This document shows, piece by piece, positions 1 to 10,585 of a DNA stretch of 64,000 nucleotides (positions are counted from its first letter, which is position 1; each line of letters starts with the position of its first letter). Under the pieces are notes generated by a model that saw nothing but the letters and a program-made list of their open reading frames with translations, searched no databases and was not told the origin of the DNA. The position numbers were made by a program, and so were the translations under genes. The stretch comes from Peromyscus leucopus (lineage: Eukaryota; Chordata; Mammalia; Rodentia; Cricetidae), in assembly GCF_004664715.2 (NCBI RefSeq), contig NC_051063.1, forward strand, positions 117,418,629-117,482,628, in the 5' to 3' direction.

Positions 1-40
1 GGTGCTGGGATTAAAGGGTTATATCACCATGCCCAGCAAA
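1..40 (-). repeat. B1 SINE, 5' end fragment
   Basis: The first 40 bases read as the reverse complement of the B1 5' end (the 'gtgctgggattaaag' motif followed by 'caccatgcccagc'). The rest of the element lies outside the window on the left. Confidence 0.75.
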
Positions 41-789
41 AATCTAAGTACTAAGGCAACATGATATATGATCATTTAACTTGGACCATATATTTAAAAA
101 TAATTTCCTAAGATCACAATTCACAAACTCTTATTGGGGGTAATCTTCTCAGATAACTATTATTAGGTCTGTCTGAGGTCCATTGTGAGTGAAATATGAA
201 ATTTAAGTATCTTTCAGGTTATGCTGCTGCAAGTTGAGAGATTTCCTTACAGATAACAGCATATGTGAGTTATTTTAACTAACTTGAACTAGAGTCCTGT
301 TTCTAAGGCTGCCTGTAGTAGACTAAGGTCTACTTCACATATAATTTAAATAAAGCTCTATTAGCTAGAGACACAATATCTTGTATGTTAATGACGTACC
401 ATATAAACTTTTTTTATTGTCCATCATTCAGGCTGATGAATCTATCTTGATCATTCTGATTCCCTTTCAATCCATGCTGGTCTGTCTCTGCACTGTGAAT
501 ATATTTTTCCCCAGCACAGACACCCTTTAGTGTTCATGTTGTCTCCAGTTGCCCATCTCAAAGAGAATCAAGTTCTCATGACTAAAAGGCTAACTCTAAT
601 TTGACCTTGGGACTTACTCCAAGTCTCACATTTCTGTTTGAATTCTTTTTGCACTTTTCCAATGATACATGAGGCATGTTTATGCATCATGGCACATCTC
701 TGTAATTAGATTAAATGTGAAGACCTTTTCAGTATATTATGAAGTATGCATTTTGTTGTGGACACATTCACAGGCCTTGTTATTTCTTT

Positions 790-793
<4 letters not shown>
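41..793. other. Mostly unrecognised AT-rich sequence; one stray copy of a 44-bp unit
   Basis: No gene or full repeat is recognised. Positions 364-407 resemble the 44-bp tandem unit found at 2680-2821 (shared 'agagaca', 'atatctt' and 'gttaatga' blocks), and 'tcttgatcattct' follows at a similar distance in both places. This suggests a dispersed family rather than a private local duplication. Confidence 0.5.
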
Positions 794-845
<52 letters not shown>

Positions 846-880
846 ATGTGTATGTGTATGTGTGTGTGTGTGTATGTGTG
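794..880. repeat. (TG)n microsatellite, interrupted
   Basis: A pure TG run to about 843 is followed by TGTATG and TGCATG interruptions. It abuts the composite SINE to its right and probably grew from that element's tail. A 78-residue frame across it is low-complexity Val/Cys and is not a gene. Confidence 0.97.
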
Positions 881-1140
881 TTCGTGATTGCACATACATA
901 ATAAAGGTCAGACGAGATGTTAGGTGTCTTGCTCTATCAATCTCTCACTTACTCTTCTCAGGTAGAATCTCCTAAAGAATTTGGAGCTAGCCTGGCAGCC
1001 AACACTCCTCAGTGATACTTGTATCTCCACCATTTCAACACTGGATTTATAGGTACACATATTTCTGACTTTTTACGTGGGCCCTGGATATTCTAATTCT
1101 CGTCCTCATGATTGTCCAGCAATCTCCCTTGCCCCCTGAG
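881..1140 (-). repeat. Composite rodent SINE (7SL-like plus tRNA-like), degenerate
   Basis: The order matches two other copies in the window (13996-14270 and 27060-27290): a TG-rich tail, 'gtgtcttgctctatcaatctctcacttactc'-type text, a B1-like middle, then 'tttttacgtgggccctgga' and a tRNA-like end with 'cctcatg' and 'caatctcccttgccccctgag'. It resembles B4/RSINE-type elements, but the subfamily is not assigned. Confidence 0.55.
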
Positions 1141-1314
1141 CTCTCTTCCTAGCCTAGTTCTTATTTTTCTTAGTGTTTTCTAATACTTTGATGTTAGCTT
1201 TGATGTGCTATACCTAAAGTTTATAATCTTGCCTCAACTGATATGAGAAGCAAACCTTTTAGCTAGATTCCTAGCTCTATTTTTGATGTCTTGGTGCAAT
1301 TTTAATAAAGCTCT

Positions 1315-1453
1315 TTTCTTTTGATAATTTTTTGTTTTGAGAATTTCATACATATGATGAAATATAATCATATTTGCTATATTTTTATGCCTAACTTCCT
1401 CTACATGTTCCCCAATGGCCTCATATTTCATATGCATATATATATGTTGTTTA

Positions 1454-1494
<41 letters not shown>

Positions 1495-1905
1495 CAGTTA
1501 GTGCTTCCCTATGAGAATGGATGTGGGGTCATCCACTGGAGCATGAAACTTCCCAGCAGACACATCCTCAAAGAGAATGATTCTCATTCCCTCACCAACC
1601 ATCAATGACCAATAGTTCCTCAGTAATGGGTGAGGCCTGGAGAGCCCCTATCTCATCTAGCTTAGAATCTAGACTGTCTTAATATTGTGCAGATCATATG
1701 CAGGTAACCACAGATATTATGCATTCATGTGACCTCTAACAATGCCATGTCCAGAAGACAGCATTTTATACCGCTCTGGTCCATCCTACAGCTCTTGGAT
1801 TCTTTTTGTCTCCTCTTCCAGGATGTTTCCTGATCCTTGGTGGATATAGAGGGTGCTTAATGTAGATATCTTATTTAGGTATCCCAAATCTATCATATAT
1901 TCCAT
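1315..1905 (-). mobile_element. L1 (Lx-like) 3' UTR, antisense
   Basis: The segment contains landmarks of the rodent L1 3' UTR read in reverse: 'gagaatttcatacat', 'ccatccactggagcatg', 'tcaatgaccaatagttcct', 'gcaggtaaccacag' and 'atgtccagaagacagcat'. A (TA)n tract sits inside at 1456-1491. It is directly adjacent to an L1 ORF1 fragment of the same orientation, with no ORF2 between. Confidence 0.7.
1456..1491. repeat. (TA)n microsatellite
   Basis: About 18 uninterrupted TA units inside the antisense L1 3' UTR. Length variation between individuals is likely. Confidence 0.97.
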
Positions 1906-1909
1906 CCAA

Positions 1910-2330
1910 GGATTTTTTTTTTAATTTACCAATGATCTTCAAAGAATGATAAATTTCCTCTACTGTGTCTTCCATCATTTATAGCTTTTTTCACATGGTC
2001 CATTCTATTTGTTAAGCCTTTCAATGAAGTTTTTAATTATTTTATTAGTTTTGCATTTTCTTTTTCATTAATTTGGCCTTTCTTTAGTAATTCTATCTCT
2101 TTATTGACTCCCCCTTTCATATTTTGGTTTGACTTCCTTATTTCATCTCTTTATTTTTGTTCTCTTGTAGTATTTCATGTTGTTTTTGAGTTGTTTAAAC
2201 ATAGTTTTAATCACTCTCTTAACATTTTTTGATCTGAAATTTCTTCCAAGTCATTCTAGTTGGACTGCATTATCATGTGATTAATTTTTGGAGGACATGT
2301 GTTGTCTTGGATTTTTTATGTTGTGTTTAC
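1910..2330 (-). pseudogene. L1 ORF1 remnant (N-terminal and coiled-coil part)
   Basis: Read on the minus strand, the segment begins with a region resembling the rodent L1 ORF1 start ('caagacaacacatgtcctcc') and continues as a Lys/Glu/Asn-rich stretch typical of the ORF1p coiled coil, the trimerisation domain of the L1 RNA-binding protein. Stops and frameshifts interrupt it, and the RNA-recognition and C-terminal domains are missing. The reading ends at a run of ten T (polyA on the minus strand) near 1913-1922, beyond which L1 3' UTR begins. It is non-functional. Confidence 0.6.
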
Positions 2331-2407
2331 TTCTAGCCTTGAATGTATACAGCTGAAGTTGGTTGAGTGGAAGTGAAATTTGGGGACTGATGGTCAGCAG
2401 GCTGCAT

Positions 2408-2675
2408 ATCTGTCAGTGTCAGAGGTTAGAGAACTGTAAAGGTGTGAGATATAGGCTCAGGATCCTCACTCCACTTACCTGTCAGCATCAGGAGTTAGAA
2501 GATGACTGCAGAAGTTTGGGCTGTGAGCTTGGGTCCAGGTATCCTTTACCTGTTGACATTGGGAGCTGAAGGGACTGCAGAAATTTGGTCTCTGTTCTCA
2601 TTGTCTAGTTACCCTTATCTATCATTGTGGAGAGCTGAGCAATGAATAGAAATTTGGGCTGAGGAAATAAAGTTG
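2408..2675 (-). repeat. Array of ~70-bp units, probable L1 promoter monomers
   Basis: Four diverged units begin at 2408, 2477, 2548 and 2617, giving periods of 69, 71 and 69 bp. Each starts with a form of 'acctgtcagcatcagga' and most continue with 'actgcagaaatttgg'. The array lies immediately upstream, in the minus-strand sense, of the ORF1 remnant, which is where rodent L1 elements keep tandem promoter monomers. The monomer identity is inferred from position. Confidence 0.7.
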
Positions 2676-2679
2676 TTTT

Positions 2680-2821
2680 GACTGCAGACATAGTATATTG
2701 TATAATAGTAATGAACTCCAATTGACTACAGACGTAATATCTTGCATGTTAATGATGGACTCTGAATGACTAGAGACATCATATCTTCTACATTAATGAA
2801 GAACTCTGAAAGACTGCAGAC
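2680..2821. repeat. 44-bp tandem repeat, ~3.2 units
   Basis: Units begin at 2680, 2724, 2768 and 2812, an exact 44-bp period. Each opens with a form of gactgcagac (gactgcagac, gactacagac, gactagagac, gactgcagac) and continues with 'atcttgcatgttaatga'-like text. The units differ by several substitutions, so the array is not recent. It abuts the ~70-bp array and may be the distal part of the same L1 5' region. Confidence 0.85.
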
Positions 2822-3599
2822 TTTTCTGAATTTCTCCTCGTTTGAATCTCACAATTAACAGTCTTGATCATTCTCTTGTATCATTTTTTCCTTCTCCACC
2901 TTCTCTGACTTTCATCTTATACCCATTCTTTTCCCATCACACACGTCATAGGTAGTGTGGTTTATCTTTATGATAGCCAAATTCCTCCCCCACTTCAATA
3001 GAATTCTGTTTTGTATTGTATTCTATCTTGGTGGCCTAGATTCTGGATTCTCTGAAGATCTCTTACCAGGTCCTTATCTCTGTGACTCAACACAGCTTCC
3101 TGAGCTCTTTAGAATCTTGTTAGAAACAGAAATCATCTTGGAGAGTCTGCAGTCTTCCAGATTCTACTCTCTTGAACACTCTCATTTCTTTGGGCTACCC
3201 TGAGATCTTTGTGGAGATTGAGTTAGGTTGGTGGTGGAGGTTTGAAAATCTGAGCTGTCCTCGTTTTTCCTCATAGGCTTTTTCTACAGTTTTTGTTTTA
3301 TTCTCCAGTTCCTATAATTTATGACTAAGCCTGATAACATGAGAAGTGTGTATACATAGGATGACTGCCATTTCTGAGAGATGATTTATTAAGTAAGATA
3401 CTGGGCTGTAGTTCTTTTCCAATTTGAATACATTGAATTTAGATTTTAGTCTTGTAAATTAAATCGTAACTTAAAGTAAAACTCTTTAAAAGAATTTCTT
3501 ATCTTAGCAGACTTGGAATAAATTTTAAAAATTTGTTCTTATGTTTTTTCTTTATCAAAGTTATATAAATACATTATTTTCTTGAAGTTGTACCACATT
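2822..3599. other. No recognised feature
   Basis: Pyrimidine-rich sequence to about 3270, then AT-rich sequence. A short open frame at 2955-3203 has no recognisable domain. An older repeat, possibly a continuation of the L1 5' region, cannot be excluded. Confidence 0.4.
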
Positions 3600-3735
3600 T
3601 ACTTATTTTGTATGTAAGTGTATGGAGGTCAAAGGACAACTTTTGGGAGTCAAATGTCTCCTTCTACAAGAAGGTCTTGGCAAGCTTAGGTCGGCAGGCA
3701 CCTTTACCCACTGAGCCATCTCATTGGCCCTGAAT
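3600..3735 (-). repeat. tRNA-derived B2/B3-superfamily SINE
   Basis: The segment reads 'gtatggaggtcaaaggacaac' then 'cctttacccactgagccatctc', the reverse complement of a SINE head with A and B box-like sequence. The truncated tail lies to the left. Confidence 0.8.
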
Positions 3736-3791
3736 AAACATACTCAAAGTGAGGGAAGAGAAAAAAATCACTCAATTTCATCCCTATAAGA

Positions 3792-4017
3792 CAGAAGTTC
3801 TCAACTTGTAGGTTGTGACCCTTCTGGGTGTCAAATAGCCATTTGACAGGAGTCACATATCAGATATCCTACATATTAGATATTTACATTACAGTTCATA
3901 AGAGTACCAAAATTACAGTTATGAAATAGCAACATAAATAATGTTATGGTTCAGGATCACTACCATATGAAGAACTTTATTAAAGGGTCACAACATTAGG
4001 AAGGTTGAGAACCTCAC
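3792..4017 (+). mobile_element. URR1-type hAT-Charlie non-autonomous DNA transposon
   Basis: Terminal inverted repeats are visible: 'cagaagttctcaac' on the left and 'ggttgagaacctca' on the right. Internal landmarks include 'cagatatc', 'tttacatta' and 'attacagttatgaa'. Length near 225 bp fits the family, and no transposase is present. The 8-bp target duplication is no longer clear (ctataaga against ctaagata). Confidence 0.85.
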
Positions 4018-5276
4018 TAAGATAAAAACCTGTTCCTGCCTACTGTCTCCAAACAATTGTTACAAATAAAATTTTGACAGGCAGAATTATGAGCACATTT
4101 AGTTTTCTTCTTAAGATGAGTTATCTTGTCCCTCTTAGGCTTGGCTACTTGGCCATTCTTTTTTTTTATTTTTATTTTTAGCTGTCTTTCACCTTGGTGC
4201 TTCAGTTCAGACAAACATCAGTAAGTTCTCCAATGCTCTCTCATTAATTTTTCTTTAATATTCCAGGCCAAAGAATTGTCCAAGAAACGGTATCAGCTAA
4301 GCCAATTAGGGATGAAGATACATTATTCTCCACCTCCTCAACAAAGGATGTGGACAAAGACTTAGCAAATGTTAGTACAGGGGATGACTTATCATCACCA
4401 TCCACATCTCCTCTCCCTTCCTTTTGCTTTCCTATTCGAGTCCCATCTTTTGTCTCTTTGTCTATGAGAGTAAGCACTGTGCTATTTTTTGAGATCACTC
4501 TGAGATATAGGATGAATAAGAATTTAACCAAATAGTATAATACTTAAACAGTCTCCAAGTTAAAAATTATTGACATAGAGAGTAGCAATATAAATATATT
4601 AACTATAGCCACACTATGTTGACGCATATTATAATTTTCTCTTAAATACTATTAAAAAGGCAAAATACAACAAAGGAACATCTTTATTTCATTTATGGAG
4701 AAAGGTTAATTCCTAAACATGAAAGCATTTAATTAAAATAAAAACACTGCCATCTGTCTTAGCTCAAACCCAGGCTCCTCTTATCTAGGAAACTTCCCTA
4801 AACTGCCTTCAAGCTGCTTTTGGCTTATCTTTCTGATCCATTACTCTTCCATTTAATCCCTTTTGACAGATTGCTCTCACATATTCAGTGAGGTCCATGT
4901 CCTCAGCAGTCTGTGTTGATGTCATCTTTCCCTGCTTCTGCAGTCCCACAACAACAGGTTGTCCTCCTGTCTCTTCCTACCAGACTTATTTAATTTCCCT
5001 GAAATTAAATTTTCCTTGTTTTTCACTGTTACAGCCACAGTTCCTTTCACAGTGGCCACTCTCCTTTCCTCCTCTTATTTATAAATAAGATTATGGAAAC
5101 GTATATAGCTAGAAAGATAGTATGGCTAATAAAGTGATATACTGCCATCCCCATTTTTTTTTACTCAAGAAATTAAGACTTGGATAGGTTTTATCAAATG
5201 TTGGATTGAAAAATTACTAAGTCAAAACTCAAATACCAGCAATTTGATAAATCTGATACAAAAGTTTCATACTTTA

Positions 5277-5279
<3 letters not shown>
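4018..5279. other. No recognised feature
   Basis: AT-rich sequence without a gene or an identified repeat. Open frames here are short and overlap on both strands. Confidence 0.4.

Positions 5280-5324
<45 letters not shown>
5280..5324. repeat. (GT)n microsatellite
   Basis: About 21 uninterrupted GT units directly before an ID-like SINE, probably expanded from the tail of that minus-strand element. Confidence 0.97.
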
Positions 5325-5325
<1 letters not shown>

Positions 5326-5397
5326 ACTGAAGTTAGAACTCAGTGCTTAAAGCATGCTAGGCAATTGATCTACCAGTGGGTTACATCCCTAGCCCCA
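5325..5397 (-). repeat. ID-type (tRNA-Ala-derived) SINE
   Basis: The text 'gcatgctaggcaattgatct' followed by 'acatccctagcccc' is the reverse complement of the ID head (gggg...gctagc...tgcc). Confidence 0.7.
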
Positions 5398-5536
5398 GTT
5401 GTTCTCACTAAAAAGCCCATGTGTGAATCTTCATTTTTAAAATATTACATTATTCTTGAAGAATGTAGAGTTGTATATTGCAACTATATAAATAGAAATA
5501 CACAAATCTATGCACAACAGTGGTCTATGTAAAGTA

Positions 5537-5542
5537 TACTTG
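5537..5542. other. Target-site duplication, left copy (tacttg)
   Basis: Six bases, tacttg, are repeated exactly at 5917-5922 on the other side of the LTR. Confidence 0.9.
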
Positions 5543-5916
5543 TGTAGCTGGAGAGTTTTTTTTCCAGGTTCTGCCAAGCCTCATCAGTCCAACAGCCCAC
5601 TTATAAAATAAACATACAAACGCTTATATTATTTAAATTGGCCTAATGGCTCAGGCTTCTAGCTACCTAGTTCTTACATCTTAAATTAATCTATTTCTAT
5701 AAATCTATACCTTGCCACGTGGCTCATGGCTTACTGGCATCTTTACATGCTGCTTGTCATGGAGGCGGCTGGCAGTATCTCCCTCCACCTTCCTGTTCTC
5801 TCAATTCTCCTCTCTGCTAGTCCCGCCTATACTTCCTGGCTGGCCACTGGCCAATCAGTGTTTTATTTATTGACCAATCAGAACAACACATTTGACATAC
5901 AGACCATCCCACAGCA
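5543..5916 (-). mobile_element. Solo LTR, family B copy 1 (class II-like)
   Basis: On the minus strand the 374-bp element begins TGCTGTGGGATGGTCTGTA and ends AGCTACA, so it has TG...CA ends. Exact 6-bp duplications (tacttg) flank it. It shares long segments with 58285-58804 ('ccttgccacgtggctc', 'agtcccgcctat', 'ttttatttattga', 'cagaccatccc'). A CCAAT-type motif and a GC-box-like 'ggcggga' are visible on the minus strand. No gag, pol or env sequence remains, as expected of a solo LTR. The 6-bp duplication suggests ERVK-type integration. The library family name is not known to me. Confidence 0.88.
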
Positions 5917-6055
5917 TACTTGCATGTAATATTTTATGAAATCCCCAAACGATGGCAGATTCAGCTAAGAGTGATGTGGCTCTTCATAGTTTGAATTTTT
6001 GACATTGTTTAAAATTACAAAGACAGAATGTAACACATTGGAGGTAAATTTTTTT

Positions 6056-6346
6056 CATTTTCTTTTTTTTTTCATTTTTCTTTATTAAGAAATTTTATAC
6101 TCACTCTACATATCACCCACAGATCCCCTCTCCTCTTTCCTCCCACTCTCCAGCCCTCTCTCCCTAGTCACCCCACATCACCCAAATCAAGGTCTCCCAT
6201 GGAGAGTCAGCAGAGCCCTGTTCAGAACACTGGACCTAGGCAGGTCCAAGCCCTGCCCCACTGCACCAAGGCTGCACAAGGCATCATAGCACAGTCACTG
6301 GGCTCGCAAAAGCCTGCCCATGTACCAGGGATGAAGCCCTGCCTGG
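6056..6346 (-). mobile_element. L1 3' UTR fragment, antisense
   Basis: A T-rich start (polyA on the minus strand) leads into 'cccacagatcccctctcctc' and then 'cagagccctg', 'caggtccaagccctgcccc' and 'gcctgcccatgtaccaggga', all reverse-strand rodent L1 3' UTR text. It is strongly 5'-truncated. Confidence 0.8.
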
Positions 6347-6502
6347 GTAAATTTTCACTCAATGTCTTTAGTCAAAACTGGAAATCATTTTATTTTTATA
6401 ATGTTAAACAAATGTGACACACAAAGTTTGACCAGCTGATTATATTCATTTATTTTTCATCTTAGCTATTAAAATATATAAGACCAATATCCTCAATATG
6501 TA

Positions 6503-6650
6503 AGGGCATGGTGGCACATGTCTTTAGTCTCAGTATTTGAAAAGCAGAGGCAGGTGGATCTTTATGAGTTTGGGGCCAGTTGGTCTACATAGTGAGTTCT
6601 GGGCTAGCTGGAACTACATAGTAAGACCCTCTCTAAAAATAAAAGAAAGT
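6503..6650 (+). repeat. B1 SINE
   Basis: A diverged full-length monomer: 'gcatggtggcacatgtcttt', 'gcagaggcaggtggatcttt', 'actacatagtaagaccctct' and a short A-rich tail. Confidence 0.88.
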
Positions 6651-6924
6651 GTAATAGGGAGTTTTAGTTATAAAATATCTGTATCTATGAAAATCCTTTT
6701 TGTTCACTGTTTTTACATACATTACACATTGTGTTTGCAAATCTCCTTGTGAATATGCTGTAAAAGATCTTATAGCAAAGCACACACACTCCATTTCCCA
6801 GGTTATCATAACATACTTCAATTTGTATTTTAAGTTTTTAAAGAAAACAAAAATAAAAGAATAGCTACTCTTCTGTTATAGTTTACATGGCTCAAACATG
6901 ATATTTCATGCCAAGTTGGCAAGG

Positions 6925-7300
6925 GATGATCTTGGAATACTTGTCAGCTTGACTGGAATTTGAATAAACTAGGAACCACAGTTCTGGCATATCTGAGGGG
7001 CCTTTTTAACTGTGGAGAGAGGACACTCTAAGTGTGGGTGGCACCATCTCTTGAGTTGGGGCCATGGAAGAGGAAAACAAGGAGAGAGTTGAGCAGTAAA
7101 ATCCATTTCTGTCTGCTTCCAGACTGGGTGGAATATGATCACATGCATCATGCTCCCACAACATAATTAGAGCAACTCTTACCCCATGCCTTTAAGGCCA
7201 AGATGGATTGTACAACTACCTGTAAGGCAAGATAAACTCTGTCTTTTCTAATTTTCTTTTGTCAGCTAATTCATCATAGGAACAAGAAATAACTAATATC
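6925..7300 (+). repeat. Rodent medium-reiteration repeat (unassigned)
   Basis: Landmarks of a common rodent interspersed sequence: 'tgtcagcttgactggaat', 'gtgggtggcaccatctcttg', 'ttctgtctgcttccagactg' and 'aagataaactctgtctttt...ttttgtcagctaattcatca'. The family is recognised from recurrence in rodent genomes, but I cannot give its library name. Confidence 0.6.
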
Positions 7301-7994
7301 CTATTAAGGCTAAACTACTAATAATAACTTCAGAGGTAAAAGTGTTAGATATAGTCCTATTACCCAACTGATGTTTATCTACACTACAGAAAGTTTTACA
7401 AGCCCATCACACACTTACACGTGTATTCTAATTGAGATTCTCCATCCTGGAACTGAGTCTGTACAATCCTGTTCTGCTCTCTGCTGAACCCACACTTGGT
7501 TCATGTTTCTAACTCCAACTTCAGATACCTGAACACATATGACATCGAGGAAACTGTTGCATATATGGTTTTTATTACTATTTCTGAGCCAAAGTTCTAC
7601 TAAAATCATCTTCCTATGCTTGATTCCCTAAACAAACTATGTACTTTGAGAACATCTGTTTTACTTTTCTCATCCTATTTAAAATCAGAGCCTAGCTGGA
7701 GTGACGCTTGGCATGCTTTTTTTTCTATTGCTCCAGCCCCTCTGCTGGTTTTATTTGTAAGTTTACCATGTAACTTGCATGAATTCAGCCTGACTTCCAG
7801 CTCAAAGTCATAAATGGGAAAGCAACCCACTCTTAGTTTCTTGACATTTGCAGAACATCTTCCCAAATCTGCTTCATTTGTTTGCTCCCTGTGGTCTTTA
7901 TGGAAGTTTTTAAACACTTGTATTGGTTTTGTTCAGAGTTCATAATTTCACCTCCATGTTGGTTAATCTTTTTTTTTTTTGAGACACTGTTTTA
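7301..7994. other. No recognised feature
   Basis: Ordinary AT-rich sequence. A short T-run with 'gagacactg' at 7968-7989 could be the tail end of a lost minus-strand B1. Confidence 0.35.
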
Positions 7995-8395
7995 GAGTTC
8001 TATTGCTGTGATGAAACACCATGACCAGAGCAACTTGAGAAAGAAAGAGTTTATTCAGCTTACACTCTTAACTTCCATATCACAGTCATCATCAAAGGAA
8101 TCAGGCAGGAACTCAAGCAGAGCAGGAAACTGGAGGCATTAGCTCTTGCAGAGGCCATGGAGGAGAGCTGCTTACTGGCTTGCTCCTCATGGTTTGCTCA
8201 GCCTGCTTCTTTATAGCACCCAAGACTAGCAGCCCAGGGATGGCACCACCCACAATGATCTAGGGCCTCCCAATCAATCACTAATTTAAAAAAATTCCCT
8301 ACTCCTGAATCTTATGAAGGCATGTTCTCAATTGGTGGTCCTATGATGACCATAGCTTCTGTCAATTTGACAAAAATTAGCCACCATAAATGCCT
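7995..8395 (+). repeat. Rodent medium-reiteration repeat (unassigned, second type)
   Basis: A nearly complete copy with 'ctattgctgtgatgaaacac', 'cagaggccatggaggag', 'cttactggcttgctcctcat', 'ggatggcaccacccacaatg' and 'gaccatagcttctgtcaatt'. This is a very common rodent interspersed repeat without coding content. Confidence 0.7.
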
Positions 8396-8397
8396 TC

Positions 8398-9645
8398 TTA
8401 TTTTGTTTTTTAAATAATTTTTTTCATAAACTATGTTTAATCCTCATAGATCATTCCCACTTTTCTATCCACCCAACATTTATTTCTCTCTCTCTCTCTT
8501 TAAAACAAAGTATCAAAACAAAATAAGCAAATAACAAAACCACAAAAAAGAAACATATACTAAAAAAACCTTACAAAACAGAAATCAAAATAAACAATCA
8601 AAAGACCAATAAGATTAAAAAAATGTTCAAACAAAGCAAAATAAGACAGAATACTTACAAAATACAATTGAGTTTTTTTGTGTTGTCCAACTACTCTTAG
8701 ACATGAGGCCTACCCTGTTGTATGTACTATACCCAGTCAGAGTCCGTTGGAGGAAATTGATTTTTTTTTCTTGCCATCAGTATAAATTGCATATAGTTTT
8801 CTGATCAGGGAAGAGAACCTGTATCCAACCTCCCTCTCAGTACTAGAATGTCTGGCTTGAGTCTGTGCAGTCCTATGATTCCTGTTACAGTCTTTGTGAG
8901 TGTATGTTAGCATCTATCCTGTTGTGCCTGGAAAACACTGTTTCCCTGGAGACATCTGTCACCTCTGGTTCTTACTCTTTTTCTGCTTCCTTTTCCACCT
9001 ATATCCGTGAGCCTTGAGGCAAGGGCTTTGGTGAAAACATTCCATTCAGGACTGAGTGAGCTCATATAAGCATGAATCATGCTGTGTCTGGAAGATACTG
9101 TTTCCTTTGAGTTATCTGCCATCTTTTTTTGTAATCTTTCTGCCTCCTCTTTCACCTACACTCCTGAGCCTTGGGAGGAGGACTTTGATGAAAAAAAAAA
9201 TCCCATCTAGGACTGAGTACTCCAAAGACTGTCACTCTCTGAATATTGTCCATTGTGAGTCTCTATGTTATTTCCAATCTACTGCAAGAAGAAACTTCTC
9301 TGATGAAGGCTGATAGAGGCATTGATCTAATGGTATAGAAGAATGTCATAAGGAGTCATTTTGTTGCTGTGTTCCTATACCAGAATAATAGTATAAAAAT
9401 TTCCCCTAGGCCTATGACTTATCTAGTCTCAGGCTCTAAGTCATTTTAACAATACCAAGTATAGATTCCATCTCATGGAATTAAAAAAAGTGGTTGTTTA
9501 CTTCTATAACATTTGTGCCACCAATGTATCAGTATATCTTCCAGGCAGGTCACTGCCATATGTCAAAGGATTTGTAGTTTGGAAATACTTGTGATTGCTT
9601 TCCTCCTCTAGTCTCATGCATAGTAACTTCCAGTTCTATGTTGTT
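8398..9645 (-). mobile_element. L1 (Lx-like) 3' UTR, antisense, long copy
   Basis: About 1.25 kb of reverse-strand L1 3' UTR. Landmarks run from 'gacatgaggcctaccctg' through 'cctgagccttgggaggaggac', 'ggagtcattttgttgctgtg' and 'tagtctcaggctct' to 'ggcaggtcactgccatatgt'. ORF2 is absent. An internal duplication of about 160 bp is annotated separately. Confidence 0.8.
8896..9222 (-). repeat. ~160-bp tandem duplication inside the L1 3' UTR
   Basis: Two diverged units lie at about 8896-9055 and 9056-9222. Paired landmarks are 'gtgcctggaaaacactgttt' with 'gtgtctggaagatactgttt' (offset 160), 'cctgagcc'-type text in both, and 'cattcaggactgag' with 'catctaggactgag'. The units are diverged, so the event may belong to the parent L1. 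Confidence 0.8.
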
Positions 9646-10189
9646 TAATCTTACCTTTAATCCCAAGAAAAGAAATCTGTGCATTAAGATTTTAATTTTC
9701 TTCCCCCCCCCCACATCAAATTATTGAAAGTCTTCATCGAAACTTCAAACCACTGCTTGGATTACCTTAAAGATTAATGTACACTATCTAATGACATGGA
9801 CATAAAGCTGTTTGTGAAGTTTTGTTTCTGAAAATTGAGTCAATATGTTTACAGTTTGTGCTCCACTTCTCCTACATTCCTATGAAAATCCAGAATTAAA
9901 ATTAATTAATTAATTTGGAGTGCTCATTATTTTTAAATGAAAAGATTTGTTTCTCAGAGTGATATGAAAATGCTCCTATACACTGTCTGTTGAATTATTT
10001 TTTATTTTATTGTGAATGAATGTTCCAAATCTCAGTCCTTAGAGACTTGTAACAACTACCTGCTTTTGTTTTGTTTTGTATTTTTATTTCACAGTCTCTT
10101 GGATTAGCAGTTAAGTGAAAAACACAGCATGGGTAACTGCATTGTGAACCTGCTGTCTGGGAGCCTGGTACTGTGAGGTGAATGTGCTT
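9646..10189. other. No recognised feature
   Basis: AT-rich sequence with a C10-11 homopolymer near 9703-9713 and an (AATT)n patch near 9898-9915. Confidence 0.4.
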
Positions 10190-10585
10190 TCCTCTTAATT
10201 CAATCGCTAAAATCTTAATTCCCATGTGACACTGCTATTTGATGAGGTCTCTATACCACAATTAAGTTTAGGTGAAGTCATGATGATAATGGGATCCTCT
10301 TGATGGAATTAGTGCCCTTCTAAGAAGCAATCAGAGAGTTTCCACGTACTCTCACACCCACACACCCTGCCTCACTAACCAGATCACATGAGGATGCAAC
10401 TAGCATCTACCATCTGCCGGCTAGGAAAGGAACATTGGCCAGTAATCCAAGTCACTGGCACTAAGATGTTTCATTTACTAACCTTCAATAGTGCAATAAA
10501 TAAATGTCTGTTGTTTCAGCCACTCAGTCTGTGGTCTGCTGTAATGGCAGAGTAAATAGACTAAGACATCAATGTCTCTGTTTGT
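10190..10585 (+). repeat. Ancient eutherian MER-type repeat, copy 1
   Basis: Matches a widespread mammalian repeat: 'aagtcatgatgataatggga', 'agtgcccttctaagaagcaa', 'cacatgaggatgcaac' and the ending 'aaatgtctgttgtttcagcc', 'actcagtctgtggtctgctg'. A second relic with the same ending is at 21640-21865. The library name is not assigned. Confidence 0.65.

Noticed and set aside
739..975. Open frame across the (TG)n repeat
   Set aside because: Its residues are almost all Val/Cys from the dinucleotide repeat.
2408..2821. Regularly spaced repeats as a CRISPR array
   Set aside because: The units are contiguous and diverged without unique spacers, in a mammalian genome.
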